DNA of 36,511 nucleotides from an uncultured Clostridia bacterium. Its GTDB lineage: Bacteria; Bacillota; Clostridia; TANB77; CAG-508. The stretch covers positions 1 to 36,511 of the forward strand of contig CAKOWE010000012.1 of NCBI GenBank assembly GCA_934122235.1. The letters are read 5' to 3'. The position numbers and the translations under genes were made by a program. Positions 17,244 to 25,270 of this stretch are shown here, piece by piece; the first letter of the stretch is position 1; every line of letters begins with the position of its first letter. Below the pieces are notes generated by a model. It made no database searches and had not been told where the DNA came from. It saw nothing but the letters and a program-made list of their open reading frames with translations.

Positions 17244-17534
17244 TTAATCTGTATATAATACAATTTTAGTTTCTTCTCTCACAGTTATTCCCTGTTTTGG
17301 TAATTGATCTGCTATGACTGGATTTTCTATATTACTGTCCCCACTATTACTATGTAATTCATATTGTAAATTGCTTTCTTTTAAAATTTTCTTTGCTTCT
17401 TGTAAACTTATTCCTGTAACATTTGGTACTATTACAGATCCAATTTGTTCTTCTTGTTTTTTTATTACATCTAAGTATGGTAATACTTCACCTAATACTT
17501 GTGATGCTATTGGTGCTGCCACACCACCTCCTTG
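17244..17534 (-). CDS. spoVD: spoVD 3' fragment: end of transpeptidase domain plus PASTA domain
   Basis: This is the C-terminal piece of the PBP whose main part is at 21774-23481. It reads QGGGVAAPIASQVLGEVLPYL, the usual end of a class B PBP transpeptidase, then one PASTA domain (VPNVTGISLQEAKKILKESN ... VADQ-type ending through VLYTD). Joined at the 10-bp att core it continues the 5' part in frame. A stop codon (TAA) lies in the element just upstream, so read-through is impossible. However, the core itself (AAGGAGGTG) is a perfect ribosome-binding sequence placed before GTG 17522, so this fragment might be translated on its own. Confidence 0.9.
   Translation of the reverse strand, partial: QGGGVAAPIASQVLGEVLPYLDVIKKQEEQIGSVIVPNVTGISLQEAKKILKESNLQYELHSNSGDSNIENPVIADQLPKQGITVREETKIVLYTD
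17525..17534. repeat. Attachment-site core, murE-proximal copy
   Basis: CACCTCCTTG on the plus strand is identical to 21780-21789. Between them lies 4,255 bp of one core plus element. Inside the element, 17535-17552 form one arm of the attP palindrome. Confidence 0.9.
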
Positions 17535-17554
17535 AGTAATTTAAACAACACATT

Positions 17555-17583
17555 TTAACATTGTCTATTTTTTAGAATATAAT
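17555..17583 (+). promoter_or_regulatory. Sigma-A promoter for the element's SOD gene
   Basis: TTAACA (17555-17560), 17 bases, TATAAT (17578-17583). It lies just inside the element end, with a leader of only about 12 nt before the ATG. Confidence 0.6.
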
Positions 17584-17601
17584 ATTTAAGAGGTGTTAAT
17601 A

Positions 17602-18060
17602 ATGTTTAATAGTATTTTTAATAGTGCTAAAGCACATATAAAAGGTGGAAAAAAATATCCTGAAATTAATGGAATTGTTACGTTTAAAGCAGCTCATGAT
17701 GGCATATTAGTTACTGCTAAAATACATGGTTTGCCACAATCTGATACTCATTGTAGTGGTAGATTTTTTGGTTTTCATATTCACGAAGGATCTTCTTGTA
17801 CAGGAAATTCAACAGATGAATTTACAAATGCAAAAACTCATTTAAATCCTACTAATTGTCCACATCCTTTCCATGTTGGTGATTTGCCACCATTAATTGA
17901 AAATAATGGTTATGCATATATGAACGTTTTAATAAATAAGTTTACTATAAATGATATATTAGGAAAAGTTCTTATAATTCACAATTCTCCAGATGATTTT
18001 ACTACTCAACCAAGCGGAAATTCTGGTGAAAAAATTGCTTGTGGAAAAATTGAAAAATAA
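17602..18060 (+). CDS. Cu/Zn superoxide dismutase-like protein
   Basis: A 152-aa protein of the SodC fold, which dismutates superoxide (EC 1.15.1.1) if active. The metal ligands are all present: the copper pair in GFHIHEG, the bridging His in THLNP, the zinc ligands in HPFHVGDL including the Asp, and the last copper His in VLIIHNSPDD. Cysteines in GSSCTG and IACGKI can form the family disulfide. The usual active-site Arg (GNAGSRLACG type) is Lys here (NSGEKIACG), so activity may be lower. No signal peptide is visible, unusual for bacterial SodC. RBS AAGAGGTG and ATG 17602 are preferred over the GTG at 17593. It is cargo at the element end, convergent with the recombinase (19 bases apart). Confidence 0.85.
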   Translation: MFNSIFNSAKAHIKGGKKYPEINGIVTFKAAHDGILVTAKIHGLPQSDTHCSGRFFGFHIHEGSSCTGNSTDEFTNAKTHLNPTNCPHPFHVGDLPPLIENNGYAYMNVLINKFTINDILGKVLIIHNSPDDFTTQPSGNSGEKIACGKIEK

Positions 18061-18078
18061 ATTTATAGGGTATATAGA

Positions 18079-19779
18079 TTACACTGCTTTCATACTTGAT
18101 TGTTTTTTACTTTCTTCTATATACTCTAAGTATTTTTTTAGTTCATCTTCAAATTTAAATTTTATTATTATATCACCATTATTCTTTATATATATGCAAT
18201 CTATAAGTTCTAATATAACATCCCTTGAAAGTTTAGTTATTTCCTTTTTTTCTTTAAATTCGTTTATCCAACTATTTGTATTTTTATTTTGTTTTTCATC
18301 TTTTTGCTTTTCTTTTTCTAAAATTGTTATATTTTGTTTTATTCTTTCTATATCTTTTTCATATTTTTGCTTATACTCTAAATACTCTTCTTTGGAAATA
18401 TATTCACTTTTCCAATCTTCATATAAACTTTGCTTAAATTTTGAAATTTTTAAAATTTCATTTTCTTTTTTCATTATCATGTTAGTAAAATCATATAAAT
18501 TACTATTTATATCATTATTTTTTTCGAATTCTTTTATAAATTCTTCGGCATTAATAAATAAACCTATGTGAAAATTTATTGCTTTTAATACAGCCTTTTC
18601 TAATTTTTCTATCTTTATAGTATGTTTTGTGCAAAGCAATTTTGATTTTTTTCTATATGTACTACATATGTAGTATTCATAAGTTGTTCCTAATTTATTG
18701 GTACTGCTTTTCTTATTCATTGCCATTTTACAATCTGCACACTTTAATATTCCTGCCCACATCGATAATTCTTTTGTTTTTTGAGATATTTTTGTATCTC
18801 TTTTATTAAGTTCTTGTACTTTTTCAAAAATTTCTTTATCAATAATTGCTTCATGAGTATTTTGTACTCTTATCCATTCTTCTTTAGGAACATTTTCAAC
18901 TCTATGTACTTTATAACTTTTAGTCTTTCGTTTTCCTTGAACTGTATTTCCAATATATATCTCATTACTTAAAATACTTCTTACTGTTGAAGGTGTCCAA
19001 GCATATAAATTGTCTTTAATTCCTGCATTTGAATAGTTTTGCATAAGTTCTATTTTTTTATGTCCTGTCGGATTCAATATTCCTAAGTTATTTAATCTAT
19101 GACAAATTTCAATTTTTCCTGCCCCTTCATTTGCACTCCAATTAAATATATCTATTATAATTTGCCTAACACTTTCATCTACTATTAGCTTATGTTTATC
19201 ATTTGGATCCTTCATATATCCATACGAAGGAAATGCACCTACAAAATCTCCTTTTTTCTTTTTGGCATTTAAAGACGTCCTTATTTTTATTGAAGTATCT
19301 CTACAATATTCATCATTAATCAAATTTTTAAATGGCACTAAAATTGTATTAACACTCGATGGATTATTAACACTATCAACGAAATCATTTATAGCAATAA
19401 ACCTTATATTAAATAGTGGAAAAACTTGCTCTATATAATTACCTACCTCTATATAATTTCTACCTAATCTAGATAAATCTTTTACAATAACACAATTAAT
19501 ATTTCCGCTTCTCATATCTTCTAATAACCTTTGAAATGATGGTCGATTAAAATCTGTTCCTGTAAAGCCATCATCTATGTATGTGTCATAAACTATTAAA
19601 TCTTCATGTGTTTCTACAAATTCATTTAATAATGTCTTTTGACTTGTTACACTATTGCTTTCTTGTTTATCTTGTCCATTGTCTGCATCTTCTTGTGAAA
19701 GTCTTATATATAGTCCAACATGCCAGTATTTGTTTTTCTCTATATTTTCAAAATTATTTTTTGATTTTCTACCAGTCAT
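18079..19779 (-). CDS. Large serine recombinase
   Basis: A 566-aa site-specific recombinase, the likely integrase/excisionase of the element. The N-terminal resolvase domain has catalytic Ser28 in YIRLSQEDAD, then IDDGFTGTDFNRPSFQRLLEDM and VKDLSRLGRNYIEVGNYIE. The recombinase domain follows (GYMKDPNDKHKLIVDE ... STVRSILSNEIYIGNTVQGK), then a zinc ribbon (LKCADCKMAM ... CSTYRKKSKLLC), a long coiled coil (about 420-510) and a basic C-terminus. This is the TnpX/TndX-like clostridial type; B. subtilis SpoIVCA, which excises skin, belongs to the same superfamily. AGGAGG precedes the ATG. It lies on the same strand as spoVD, directly after the TnpW-like ORF. Confidence 0.95.
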   Translation of the reverse strand: MTGRKSKNNFENIEKNKYWHVGLYIRLSQEDADNGQDKQESNSVTSQKTLLNEFVETHEDLIVYDTYIDDGFTGTDFNRPSFQRLLEDMRSGNINCVIVKDLSRLGRNYIEVGNYIEQVFPLFNIRFIAINDFVDSVNNPSSVNTILVPFKNLINDEYCRDTSIKIRTSLNAKKKKGDFVGAFPSYGYMKDPNDKHKLIVDESVRQIIIDIFNWSANEGAGKIEICHRLNNLGILNPTGHKKIELMQNYSNAGIKDNLYAWTPSTVRSILSNEIYIGNTVQGKRKTKSYKVHRVENVPKEEWIRVQNTHEAIIDKEIFEKVQELNKRDTKISQKTKELSMWAGILKCADCKMAMNKKSSTNKLGTTYEYYICSTYRKKSKLLCTKHTIKIEKLEKAVLKAINFHIGLFINAEEFIKEFEKNNDINSNLYDFTNMIMKKENEILKISKFKQSLYEDWKSEYISKEEYLEYKQKYEKDIERIKQNITILEKEKQKDEKQNKNTNSWINEFKEKKEITKLSRDVILELIDCIYIKNNGDIIIKFKFEDELKKYLEYIEESKKQSSMKAV

Positions 19780-19813
19780 TAACTATTTTTCCTCCTGTAT
19801 CATAAAACAATTT

Positions 19814-19969
19814 TTATTTTTTCATTTTTTGCTTTATAATATTAAACATACATTTTTCAAACGTTTTATTGTTTTCAGAATATATTATCTCAACATTAAT
19901 GTCATTAAAATTTAATTTATATGGATTTTCTACATTTAACAAATATTTTATAATCTTTTCTTCTTTCAA
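19814..19969 (-). CDS. TnpW-like small protein upstream of the recombinase
   Basis: A 51-aa frame starting at TTG 19969, 10 bases after AGGAAGG: LLNVENPYKLNFNDINVEI, then IYSENNKTFEKCMFNIIKQK. Short ORFs of this layout (a beta-strand-like V-x-I stretch, then S-E-x-x-K-T, then a basic helix) commonly precede Tn4451/Tn4453-type recombinases, where they are called TnpW. The resemblance is by pattern and position, not alignment. The recombinase follows 34 bases later, so the two are probably co-expressed. The role is unknown; a recombination accessory factor is plausible. Confidence 0.6.
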   Translation of the reverse strand: MKEEKIIKYLLNVENPYKLNFNDINVEIIYSENNKTFEKCMFNIIKQKMKK

Positions 19970-20085
19970 AATAAAATTACCTTCCTAATGTTCTTTTGTT
20001 TAAGTGTATTATTTTAAATTTATTTTATTACTAATTTTTAGTATACATTAATACATCCAAAAATTACTTGTTACTATTACATATC

Positions 20086-20118
20086 AAAAAAACAAGAACA
20101 TATTATTGTTCTTGTTTT
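20086..20118 (-). terminator. Terminator inside the element
   Basis: A 12-bp stem AAAACAAGAACA / TGTTCTTGTTTT with a TTTTTTT tail on the minus strand. It ends the 193-aa gene and insulates the TnpW-recombinase unit from it. Confidence 0.85.
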
Positions 20119-20222
20119 CATTAATTTGCTAACTATTAAGACACAGCACATATTCTTAAAATAATCTTTTATTTTGATTAAATAAAACACGTTTTCCTAC
20201 AAATAATCTAATAATTAATTTA

Positions 20223-20804
20223 TCAATTATTTACTTTTTTAAATGCTCCATCCTCATAATATAAAACTGACTTGTTATCTATAAAAAATGGCACTAATGC
20301 ATTTGGAACTTTTAGCATATTATTTTGTCCATATTTTAATATTGTATACTCATCTTCTTGCAACTCAACACTATACTTAGTATCTGTGCTATTTTGTAAT
20401 ATATTGCTATTTTGCATAAATTCATCTTGTATTTTTTTATATTCACTTATACTTACTAATTTATTAAAAAACTTATCAGTCAATTTTTCATCATAAAGAT
20501 ATTTTCCATTAACATATCTTAAAATATAATCATTTCCTAATTTTCCTAACAATTCTTTTGGTAAATTAGTTTCTTCAAATATCACATTATTATTTGTATT
20601 TTTTAAAAATACTCCATTAGCACTAAAATCTACTACTTGATATAAACAATTTTCTTCTCTATATTTATTTTGCTCATTATTAAATTCATTCATTATTAAC
20701 TCACCTTTTTGTTTATTAGTATTTTCTAAATAGTTTGATAATTCTTCTATAAATTCTTTAATTAAGGAATTCGATTTTAAATCACAAAAAAAATCTAACT
20801 TCAA
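20223..20804 (-). CDS. Element-borne protein of unknown function, 193 aa
   Basis: A soluble acidic protein with no signal or membrane segment and no family I recognise. The N-terminus is helical (LIKEFIEELSNYLENTNKQ). The rest looks like mixed strands (YQVVDFSANGVFLKN, YILRYVNGKYLYDE, DEYTILKYGQNNMLKVP), ending SVLYYEDGAFKKVNN. The start is TTG 20804 behind GGAGAG. It lies between the nuclease and the recombinase in the same orientation. An anti-nuclease or regulatory role would be speculation. Confidence 0.7.
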   Translation of the reverse strand: MKLDFFCDLKSNSLIKEFIEELSNYLENTNKQKGELIMNEFNNEQNKYREENCLYQVVDFSANGVFLKNTNNNVIFEETNLPKELLGKLGNDYILRYVNGKYLYDEKLTDKFFNKLVSISEYKKIQDEFMQNSNILQNSTDTKYSVELQEDEYTILKYGQNNMLKVPNALVPFFIDNKSVLYYEDGAFKKVNN

Positions 20805-20936
20805 TAAACATCACTCTCCTAGTTAATTTCTCTTATTATCTTTTTGGAATAACTGTTATTAGAACAATAACATAAAGAATCTAAACTAGGATTATTATAA
20901 ATTATTTTAATTCGCATTTCAATAATTTATAGAAAT

Positions 20937-21680
20937 TTACTTGTTTTTCTGACTAATTCCAGTTTTGTAATCAATAGTAATTCCCGGTTCTACATTATAA
21001 ATATACACATTAAAACATACCCCTTGTCCATTATCTTCAACAGAATAAGCCTCTATTTCTACTCCACTAGCTACAAGGTTATCTTCTTTGAATATTGGTG
21101 TTACTCTGTATAAAACATGATTATTGCTATTTTCTTTAATATATTCAGCTACTTCATTTTCGAAAGGTAACATACCACTTACATTAAAATACCTAGTACC
21201 TGTAATTAAATTCAATTTGTTCGCATCTTCACCCGCCAATTGGTATCCTATCAAATGGCATCTATTATATAAATACTCTCCATTATATTTTACCTGTACC
21301 CAACCCGTTGGATATACTTCGCTAATATCTCCTCTTTTGTTTGTCGGCATAATTTCTTTGCATATATTTGCATAGGCTATTCCACATCTGCCTAATGCAT
21401 CTAATTCACTGTACTTTTCAAAAGCTTGCGTAGTATATTCTTTCTCGTCAAAATATGGGACATTATTATTAATAGTTATATATATTTTATCAGTATATTC
21501 TGGTATGCTACTTATATCAAAATATGTATAGATTTGCTCACTATTTTTTTGTGTATTATTGTTATTCCATGCCTCGTTATTTGTAAAATAATTTATAATT
21601 ACATAAGCAATAATTATAGCAATTCCTAATATTTGCTTTACTATTTTATTTTTACTTATATTTTTCCTATATTTGCCCAT
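20937..21680 (-). CDS. Membrane-anchored DNA/RNA non-specific endonuclease
   Basis: A 247-aa protein. A hydrophobic anchor lies at about residues 17-33 (ILGIAIIIAYVIINYF), followed by an extracytoplasmic domain of the EndA/Spd type. The signature YNRCHLIGYQLAGEDANKLN corresponds to the DRGHL motif with the catalytic His, and GTRYFNVSGMLPFENEVAEYI is the metal-site region with its Asn residues. EndA in streptococci degrades DNA during uptake and in host DNA traps. AAAGGAAG before ATG 21680 fixes the start; an ATG at 21743 has no ribosome site. It is cargo next to the attP arm, reading inward. Confidence 0.85.
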   Translation of the reverse strand: MGKYRKNISKNKIVKQILGIAIIIAYVIINYFTNNEAWNNNNTQKNSEQIYTYFDISSIPEYTDKIYITINNNVPYFDEKEYTTQAFEKYSELDALGRCGIAYANICKEIMPTNKRGDISEVYPTGWVQVKYNGEYLYNRCHLIGYQLAGEDANKLNLITGTRYFNVSGMLPFENEVAEYIKENSNNHVLYRVTPIFKEDNLVASGVEIEAYSVEDNGQGVCFNVYIYNVEPGITIDYKTGISQKNK

Positions 21681-21773
21681 TTTTATTTCTTCCTTTCTTG
21701 CATATTTTATCATATCAAATTTAAATACGGTATATTTTTTCATTGTTTTTTATATTTTGTGTTGCCAAAATTA

Positions 21774-23481
21774 CTCAATCACCTCCTTGGTGCCCTCCTT
21801 CACCAGTTGGATTATATAATGTTATCAAAATTACAACTTCTGGATCTTCTATTGGTGCTACTCCAACAAAAGAAGTTACATATTTGTTAGTATTTACACC
21901 ATCTTCTGATGTTCCTGTTTTTCCTCCTATAGAATATCCTACAACTTGAGCATTTTTTCCTGTTCCTTGTGCTACAACGCTTTCCATCATACTTAAAACT
22001 TTAGTTGATGTTTCCTTAGATATAACCCTTCCCTTTTCTTCTGGCTCTATATTAGTTATTTCTCCTGTGGTGCTATTTACTATTTGCTTTACAATTCTAG
22101 GTTTCATAAGTATTCCACCATTTGCAATAGCTGATACAGCAGTTACCATTTGCAATGGAGTTATTTTAAATCTTTGCCCAAAAGATATTGTCGCCAATTC
22201 TACAGGGCCAACCTTATCTTCTTTTAAGAACAATCCAGATGCTTCTCCTGGTAAGTCTACACCGGTTATACCTAATAATCCAAACTTTTCTAAATAATCA
22301 TAATATTTTTCTATACCAATTTTTTGCCCTAACCCTATAAAAACTGGATTACATGAATTCATTAATGCTTCTCTCAAACTTTGTGCACCATGTGGTCTAT
22401 AATATCTCCAACATTTTATTCTTACTCCTGCAATTTCTATTGAACCATTACATGAAAACTCCCCTTTATTGTCTGTATCTGTAATTTTTTCTTCAAGTGC
22501 AGCTGATGATGTTACTAATTTAAATGTAGATCCTGGTTCATATCCATCTGTAATAGCTTTATTTCTCCACATTTGTTGTAAAGCTGTAGTTTTTTCTTTT
22601 GACTCCATATTATCCCACTGTTGCTTTAATTCATCTGTATTAGGTTCATATGGTTCATTTAAATTGTAATTCGGATATGTTGCCATTGCTAGTATGTCTC
22701 CTGTTTTAGGATTCATTATAACAATATTTCCTCCATCTGTACAAACATTATCTATGCATGCTTCTTTTAAGTATTTTTCTACTATTGACTGTATCGTCAT
22801 ATCTATCGACAATACCAAATCATTTCCATCTACAGCAGAAACGTAATTTTCTCCCTCACCTTCTATATCAACACCTTTAGCATCAGTTAATTTTAAAATT
22901 TTTCCTTGTGTTCCCTTTAACTCTTTATCAAACTTTGCCTCTATACCATCTAATCCTTGATTGTCGCTTCCTGTAAATCCAATTATTTGTGATGCTAAAT
23001 TATTATATGGATAATATCTTTTGGTATCCTCATCTATGTTAATCCCTGATAAAATGTTATTTTGATTCATCCAGTCTCTTAGCTTATTTGTTTTCTCTTT
23101 ATCAGCTTTTTTTACTATTGTTTCAATAGATGTTTTTTTCTTAACCTTTTTTAACACAGTTTCATAATCCAATTCAAATATATCTGCTAATGCTTTTGCA
23201 ACTTTTTCCTTATCTTCGTTGATTATATTAGTTGGATTAATTGTTACTGTTTCTACAGTTGCACTAATTGCCAAAGCTACACCAGTTGAATCATAAATAG
23301 TTCCTCTTTTAGGATTTATATTTCTATTTAAGTTTTGCTGTACATAGGCCATAGTTTGTAGTTCAGACCCCTGTACAAATTGAATCCATCCTAATCTTGC
23401 TACAAGAATAACAAACACCAAAAAACTAATAAACAAAGCTTTCCTCATTCGTTTTTTTTGTGATATATCCGTGTTTATCAT
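21774..23481 (-). CDS. spoVD: SpoVD-type class B penicillin-binding protein, truncated by the element
   Basis: Peptidoglycan transpeptidase with one N-terminal membrane anchor (ALFISFLVFVILVARLGW), a PBP dimer domain (NLNRNINPKRGTIYDSTG), and the catalytic domain with STFK (EPGSTFKLV), SCN (LMNSCNPVF) and KTGT (IGGKTGTSED). The frame ends in a TGA supplied by the element just after EGGHQGGD, losing the conserved VAAP end of the transpeptidase fold and the PASTA domain, which lie at 17244-17534. The intact gene would be 660 aa. One PASTA domain and the position before murE favour SpoVD over PbpB, but it is the only PBP in this dcw cluster and could serve division. AAAGGAGG precedes the ATG. 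Confidence 0.93.
21780..21789. repeat. Attachment-site core, spoVD 5'-proximal copy
   Basis: CACCTCCTTG on the plus strand, identical to 17525-17534. The adjoining 21759-21779 form the other arm of the attP palindrome. Confidence 0.9.
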
Positions 23482-23545
23482 ATATTTCCTCCTTTTATAT
23501 GTTGTATAGGTTTATTATAATTAATAATAAAATTTAATATTTTTA

Positions 23546-23684
23546 TGCTTATTTTTAAGCTATACACAACTAAAAACAAAACTAAGAGTTTCTAAGCAAC
23601 AAGGTTGCAAAAATTTTTAACTCTTTAATAATTATATTCTTAGGAAACTCCTCCACTTTCGTGAATTACTTTTCTAAGAATATA
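23546..23684 (-). promoter_or_regulatory. Structured leader upstream of spoVD
   Basis: Between the ftsL terminator and spoVD the minus strand can fold into three hairpins. The first is an 11-bp perfect stem TATATTCTTAG / CTAAGAATATA (23633-23684) enclosing a GAAA-capped hairpin (TTCAC-GAAA-GTGGA). The second is AAGAGTT / AACTCTT enclosing GCAAC-CTT-GTTGC, followed by a T-rich run. The third is GCTTA-AAAA-TAAGC near 23546-23560. TCTTAG recurs in the first and second elements, so alternative pairing is possible. It matches no riboswitch class I know. Confidence 0.4.
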
Positions 23685-23717
23685 AAAAAGATTAGTATTA
23701 ATAAATACTAATCTTTT
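23684..23717 (-). terminator. Terminator after ftsL
   Basis: A 14-bp stem AAAAGATTAGTATT / AATACTAATCTTTT followed by TTTTATATT on the minus strand, 47 bases after the ftsL stop. It separates mraZ-rsmH-ftsL from spoVD, implying that spoVD has its own promoter. Confidence 0.85.
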
Positions 23718-23763
23718 AAAATATATTCATTATTTTTTTCCTTATGCTTCAATCTCTTGCTTA

Positions 23764-24222
23764 TTAATTTTCGCTTCCTTCTATGTAATTTACCTTTGGC
23801 AAACTTACATAAACAGATTGTTTGTTATTTATTTTTTGCATTCCTAATAATTCTTTTGCAGATTGCTCCAAGTTATTTAAATTCGAACCATTTTCGATAT
23901 TTACTTCTAACTGTTCATTTTCTTTTTCAATTATTGCTAACTGTCCTTGTAATTTTTGTATCGCAGAAAACTGTTCATCTATTTGTGAATTTCTATAACT
24001 TATTGCAAATAAAATTATAAAGCCAACAGCAATATATATACTTACTCTTAGTTGTTGTTTCTTTTTTATTTGCTCAGCTTTTTGTTTTTTGCTATTTTGT
24101 TTTGGCTTAATTTTTGTTTTATTTTGAACTTTATTCTGCTTTGGTTTTCTATTAGGTGTATATTCTGGCTGTAATTTTCTTGGACTTGTTCCATATTCGT
24201 AAATATTATAATTTTTCGCCAT
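23764..24222 (-). CDS. ftsL: FtsL-like cell division protein
   Basis: A 152-aa bitopic membrane protein. It has a long basic cytoplasmic N-terminus (KPKQNKVQNKTKIKPKQNSKKQKAEQIKKKQQ), one membrane span at about residues 66-82 (VSIYIAVGFIILFAISY), then an extracytoplasmic coiled coil (IQKLQGQLAIIEKENEQLEVNIENG). This layout and its place between rsmH and the PBP gene define FtsL, which helps recruit the FtsW-PBP pair with DivIC. AAGGAGGTG before ATG 24222 sets the start. It begins 28 bases after the rsmH stop. A terminator follows, so it ends the first dcw transcription unit. Confidence 0.85.
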   Translation of the reverse strand: MAKNYNIYEYGTSPRKLQPEYTPNRKPKQNKVQNKTKIKPKQNSKKQKAEQIKKKQQLRVSIYIAVGFIILFAISYRNSQIDEQFSAIQKLQGQLAIIEKENEQLEVNIENGSNLNNLEQSAKELLGMQKINNKQSVYVSLPKVNYIEGSEN

Positions 24223-24250
24223 TTTATATACACCTCCTTTATTTCTTCTT

Positions 24251-25198
24251 TTATATTCTCTCAAACACTCGTAGTTTTGCACTTCTACTTCTTGAATTTT
24301 GTTTCATTTCTTGTTCTGTTGGAACTATTGGCTTTTTTGTAATTATTTTCCCTAATACCTGTCTATTGCATACACAATAAGGCAATTCTTTTGGGCATGT
24401 GCATTTTCCTAAAGCATCAGAATATGCCATTTTTACTGCTCTGTCTTCTAAGGAATGGAATGTTATTATACACAACCTACCTTTTGGTCTTAATGCCTTT
24501 ATTGAATTTATTACTGTGTTATATAATGGCTCTATTTCATTATTTACTTCTATTCTAATAGCTTGAAAAACTTTTTTTGCAGAGTGTCCATTTCCCCTTT
24601 TAGCAAATTCTGGTATGCTTTTTTCTATTATTTCTACTAATTCTTTAGTTGTTTCTATTGTATTGTTTTTTCTGTATTCACATATTTTTCTTGCTATTTG
24701 TTTGGAAAATTTTTCTTCGCCATACTCATAAAAGATTCTCGAAAGTTCTTCTTCTTTATATTGGTTAACAACAGTTTTAGCATCTAGCTTTTGAGTTGTA
24801 TCCATTCTCATATCTAATTGTGCATCCACCATATAGCTAAACCCTCTTGACTTTTCATCTATTTGATACGAAGACATTCCCAAATCAAGTAATATGCCAT
24901 CAACATTTTCTATATTTAATTGTTCTAATATATTTTTTATATCATCATGATTTCCATGAACATATTCTACATTCGAAAACTCTTTTAATTTTTGTTTTGC
25001 AGCTTTTAAAGCGTCTAAATCTCTATCTATTCCTATTAATTTTCCTTTAGTAGATAATTTTTTTATGATTTCTAAACTATGTCCTGCTCCACCTAAAGTT
25101 CCATCTACATAAATCCCATCTGGTTTTATTTGTAAGTTTTCAATACATTCATTTAACAACACTGATACATGATTAAATTCTAAGCTATTATTTTCCAT
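24251..25198 (-). CDS. rsmH: 16S rRNA (cytosine-1402-N4)-methyltransferase
   Basis: SAM-dependent methyltransferase acting on 16S rRNA C1402 (EC 2.1.1.199), formerly MraW. Family blocks are FNHVSVLLNECIENL, the SAM site YVDGTLGGAGHS, LLDLGMSSYQIDE, RGFSYMVDAQLDMRMD, and the C-terminal RLCIITFHSLEDR. The length of 315 aa is normal. The frame is open upstream, but the conserved N-terminus begins at ATG 25198, with AAAGGA upstream. It is preceded by an unusual 450-bp gap containing hairpins and repeats. Confidence 0.96.
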   Translation of the reverse strand: MENNSLEFNHVSVLLNECIENLQIKPDGIYVDGTLGGAGHSLEIIKKLSTKGKLIGIDRDLDALKAAKQKLKEFSNVEYVHGNHDDIKNILEQLNIENVDGILLDLGMSSYQIDEKSRGFSYMVDAQLDMRMDTTQKLDAKTVVNQYKEEELSRIFYEYGEEKFSKQIARKICEYRKNNTIETTKELVEIIEKSIPEFAKRGNGHSAKKVFQAIRIEVNNEIEPLYNTVINSIKALRPKGRLCIITFHSLEDRAVKMAYSDALGKCTCPKELPYCVCNRQVLGKIITKKPIVPTEQEMKQNSRSRSAKLRVFERI

Positions 25199-25270
25199 AT
25201 TAATTATCATTCCTTTTAAGTTACAAAACCTCAAAACTAATCTTATAATTTTAAATTTGATAAAATACAA

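Larger units (their letters stand above)
17525..21779. mobile_element. Serine-recombinase element inserted in spoVD
   Basis: A 4,255-bp element splits spoVD at a conserved Gly-rich motif. It carries a large serine recombinase, a TnpW-like small protein, an unknown 193-aa protein and a membrane-anchored nuclease on the minus strand, and a Cu/Zn-SOD-like gene on the plus strand. Joining its ends gives a 50-bp site: two 21-bp arms, TGTGTTG-nnn-AAATTACTCAA and its complement (18 of 21 match), around GGAGGTGA. This is the form of a serine-integrase attP. Deleting it gives a spoVD of 661 codons including stop, in frame. I see no replication, conjugation or phage structural genes. It may be a skin-like element excised in sporulation, or simply a small integrative element. 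Confidence 0.92.

Noticed and set aside
17244..17534. Independent PASTA-domain gene
   Set aside because: Its first residues continue the PBP transpeptidase domain, and both pieces share the att core in the same frame, so it is the 3' part of spoVD.
23546..23684. T-box or known riboswitch before spoVD
   Set aside because: No T-box AGGGTGG-type motif or other riboswitch core is visible; only generic hairpins.
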